The notes under the pieces were generated by a model. The model was not told where the DNA came from. It did not search any database and was given only the letters and a program-made list of their open reading frames with translations. Source: Thalassotalea euphylliae (GTDB taxonomy: Bacteria > Pseudomonadota > Gammaproteobacteria > Enterobacterales > Alteromonadaceae). Taken from it: a stretch of 64,000 nucleotides of DNA. Each line of letters starts with the position of its first letter. Position 1 is the stretch's first letter. Below, piece by piece: positions 62,412-64,000 of this stretch. The stretch is from contig NZ_QUOU01000001.1 in the NCBI RefSeq assembly GCF_003390335.1, positions 3,162,001 through 3,226,000 on the forward strand, read 5' to 3'. The position numbers were made by a program, and so were the translations under genes.

Positions 62412-63524
62412 ATGGCGCGCTTTAGTCAACAAGATAATTTGATAGGACAATCAAACAGTTTTTTGGAAGTATTGGAGCAAATTTCTCAAATAGCGCCACT
62501 GAGTAAACCTGTGTTAATTATTGGCGAACGCGGTACGGGTAAAGAGCTAGTCGCAGCCCGCTTACATTACCTTTCTAAGCGCTGGGAGCAGAACTATTTA
62601 AAGCTCAACTGCGCGGCGCTGAATGAAAATTTATTAGAGAGCGAACTGTTTGGTTATGAAAGTGGCGCATTCACTGGTGCTAATAAACGCCATGAAGGTC
62701 GCTTTGAGCGCGCCGACAAGGGCACGTTGTTTTTAGATGAAATAGCTAATACTTCTGGCTTAATTCAAGAAAAGCTGTTGCGCGTTGTTGAATACGGCGA
62801 GTTTGAACGCGTGGGTGGCTCGCGTACCATTAAAACCGATGCCCGATTAATCGCGGCAACCAACGAAGACTTGCCTAGCCTAGCCGAGCGCGGCGAGTTT
62901 CGCGCCGACTTACTCGATCGCTTAGCATTTGATGTCATTACCTTGCCGCCGCTACGCGAGCGAATGGAAGACATTTTGGTGCTGGCTGAGCATTTTGCCA
63001 TCAACATGGCGCGTGAATTAGAGTTTGAGCTATTCAGTGGTTTTACTGAAAAAGCCAAACGCGCCTTGCTCGAATATCATTGGCCGGGCAATATTCGCGA
63101 GTTAAAAAATGTGGTCGAGCGCAGCGTTTATCGCTGTAACAACCCGCATTTACCTGTACATGAGCTAGTTATCGATCCCTTTGAATCTCCTTATCGTCCA
63201 ACAACGCGCGTAAAAACACAAGACAGAGTCGTTGAACGACCAGAAGTCAGTGATAGCAAGGACTTAAATACCGCGCAGGAGTCAGATACAATAGTGTCAA
63301 CTCAACCAGTACAACAACTGCACGCTGAGATAACGCCTAACTTCCCGCTGTCGTTAAAAAATTTATCACAGGATTATGAGATCAAATTGATCAAGTCAGC
63401 ACTGGCAAATTGCCAGTATAATCAAAAGAAAACCGCCGACGCATTAGAGCTGACCTATCACCAGTTGCGTGGCTATTTGAAGAAATACAATTTACTCGAT
63501 GGAAGTAATCTCGATGACGCTTAA
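62412..63524 (+). CDS. pspF: PspF, sigma-54 activator of the psp operon
   Basis: A 370-residue bacterial enhancer-binding protein without a receiver domain. Walker A is GERGTGKE at 38-45, the sigma-54 contact loop GAFTGA at 85-90, Walker B TLFLDEIANTS near 110, and the sensor region LRERMEDILVLAEHF. A C-terminal Fis-type HTH follows (NQKKTADALELTYHQLRGYL). The ATG at 62412 is behind AGGA at good spacing. The linker between AAA+ and HTH (about residues 255-325) is long and rich in Glu, Gln, Thr. Divergent from pspA; overlaps sapA by 11 bp. Confidence 0.95.
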   Translation: MARFSQQDNLIGQSNSFLEVLEQISQIAPLSKPVLIIGERGTGKELVAARLHYLSKRWEQNYLKLNCAALNENLLESELFGYESGAFTGANKRHEGRFERADKGTLFLDEIANTSGLIQEKLLRVVEYGEFERVGGSRTIKTDARLIAATNEDLPSLAERGEFRADLLDRLAFDVITLPPLRERMEDILVLAEHFAINMARELEFELFSGFTEKAKRALLEYHWPGNIRELKNVVERSVYRCNNPHLPVHELVIDPFESPYRPTTRVKTQDRVVERPEVSDSKDLNTAQESDTIVSTQPVQQLHAEITPNFPLSLKNLSQDYEIKLIKSALANCQYNQKKTADALELTYHQLRGYLKKYNLLDGSNLDDA

Positions 63525-64000
63525 CCGCTGGCTCAGTGCAGGATTAACCGCCTGCTTGGCATTGCTAACCGGCTGTGAAATAGAAAACCAAACCATTGCG
63601 CAAAACAGTTTAGTGTATTGCGCAGAAGGCTCGCCGGCTTCGTTTAATCCACAAACTGACACCTCTGGTACAACGATAGATGCCATTGCGAACCAGCTTT
63701 ACGATCGTCTCATTCGCTTTAATGACGACAATAGTATTGCCCCAGCGCTAGCAAAATCATGGCATTTAACCCGCGATGGCAAGATGATCACTTTCTATTT
63801 GCGCAAAGATGTGACGTTTCACAATACCGATTACTTTACCCCAACGCGCAACTTTAACGCCGATGATGTCGTCTTTAGTTTCCAGCGAATTTTGAACAGC
63901 GAACACCCATTTCACGCAGTCTCAGGTGGCAAGTATCCATTTTTCCAAAACGTGCAGTTTAGCCAGATTGTCAAAGATATTGAGAAAATTAACGACCACA
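63514..64000 (+). CDS. sapA: SapA-like peptide ABC transporter substrate-binding lipoprotein, partial
   Basis: The 5' part of a periplasmic binding protein of the dipeptide/Sap type, cut by the window end after about 162 codons. The ATG at 63514 overlaps the pspF stop by 11 bp and follows GGAAG. A lipoprotein signal is present (SAGLTACLALLTGC, lipobox LTGC, Cys 21). The mature part has LVYCAEGSPASFNPQTDTSG and FYLRKDVTFHNTDYF with NADDVVFSFQRIL, typical of the SBP_bac_5 family. The rest of a sapABCDF operon is expected beyond the window. Confidence 0.9.
   Translation, partial: MTLNRWLSAGLTACLALLTGCEIENQTIAQNSLVYCAEGSPASFNPQTDTSGTTIDAIANQLYDRLIRFNDDNSIAPALAKSWHLTRDGKMITFYLRKDVTFHNTDYFTPTRNFNADDVVFSFQRILNSEHPFHAVSGGKYPFFQNVQFSQIVKDIEKINDH

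Overview
The window is a piece of a gammaproteobacterial chromosome, most likely from the Alteromonadales and probably Colwelliaceae/Thalassotalea-like. This is inferred from gene content: a TonB2-type operon with DUF3450 and TtpC, large TonB-dependent receptors with a GSRI plug motif, TyrR with phhAB, pspF with sapA, and many lineage-typical DUF genes. No rRNA or tRNA gene and no CRISPR array was seen. Two non-coding RNAs were found: SRP RNA (ffs) and a CsrB-like RNA.

Layout. Positions 1-8,220 hold the translation cluster frr, pyrH, tsf and rpsB on the minus strand. It is split between tsf and pyrH by about 5 kb of accessory DNA (a DUF4345 membrane protein, an outer-membrane protein, a periplasmic binding protein, an IS30 element and an AT-rich membrane protein). 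Positions 8,583-14,517 carry a small barrel protein, a DsbA-fold protein, then map, glnD and dapD on the plus strand. Positions 14,800-25,800 are housekeeping and metabolic genes (truC-yqcC, DUF3549-DUF3301, mmsA with a divergent LysR gene, a GNAT gene with tapT, DUF2884, a MATE pump) plus a decayed dgkA pseudogene. Positions 25,883-26,148 are a MITE-like element.

Positions 27,014-27,521 contain a CsrB/RsmZ-type RNA with about 19 GGA motifs, its own terminator, and a GacA/UvrY-type upstream site about 177 bp before the predicted start. Next come a secreted zinc metalloprotease lipoprotein and an orphan HvfA-like Cys-repeat precursor (a predicted peptide metallophore with no modifying enzymes beside it). 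Positions 32,007-36,953 are a six-gene TonB2 energy-transduction operon. It is followed by six cytoplasmic modifying-enzyme genes (two 2OG-Fe(II) oxygenases, a TPR-sulfotransferase, a TPR-Asp/Asn hydroxylase, a methyltransferase and a TPR-2OG oxygenase) and then a TonB-dependent receptor. This grouping is the best candidate in the window for an undescribed system: a protein or peptide hydroxylation/sulfation module tied to TonB-dependent transport.

Positions 48,482-53,056 hold a TSUP transporter, a second TonB receptor and a ComFB gene. The right end carries ffs, a DUF3014 gene, the aromatic amino acid module tyrR-phhB-phhA, and the envelope-stress module ycjF-ycjX-pspC-pspB-pspA with divergent pspF, which overlaps the start of sapA (cut by the window end). 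All assignments come from reading motifs and context. No database search was run.
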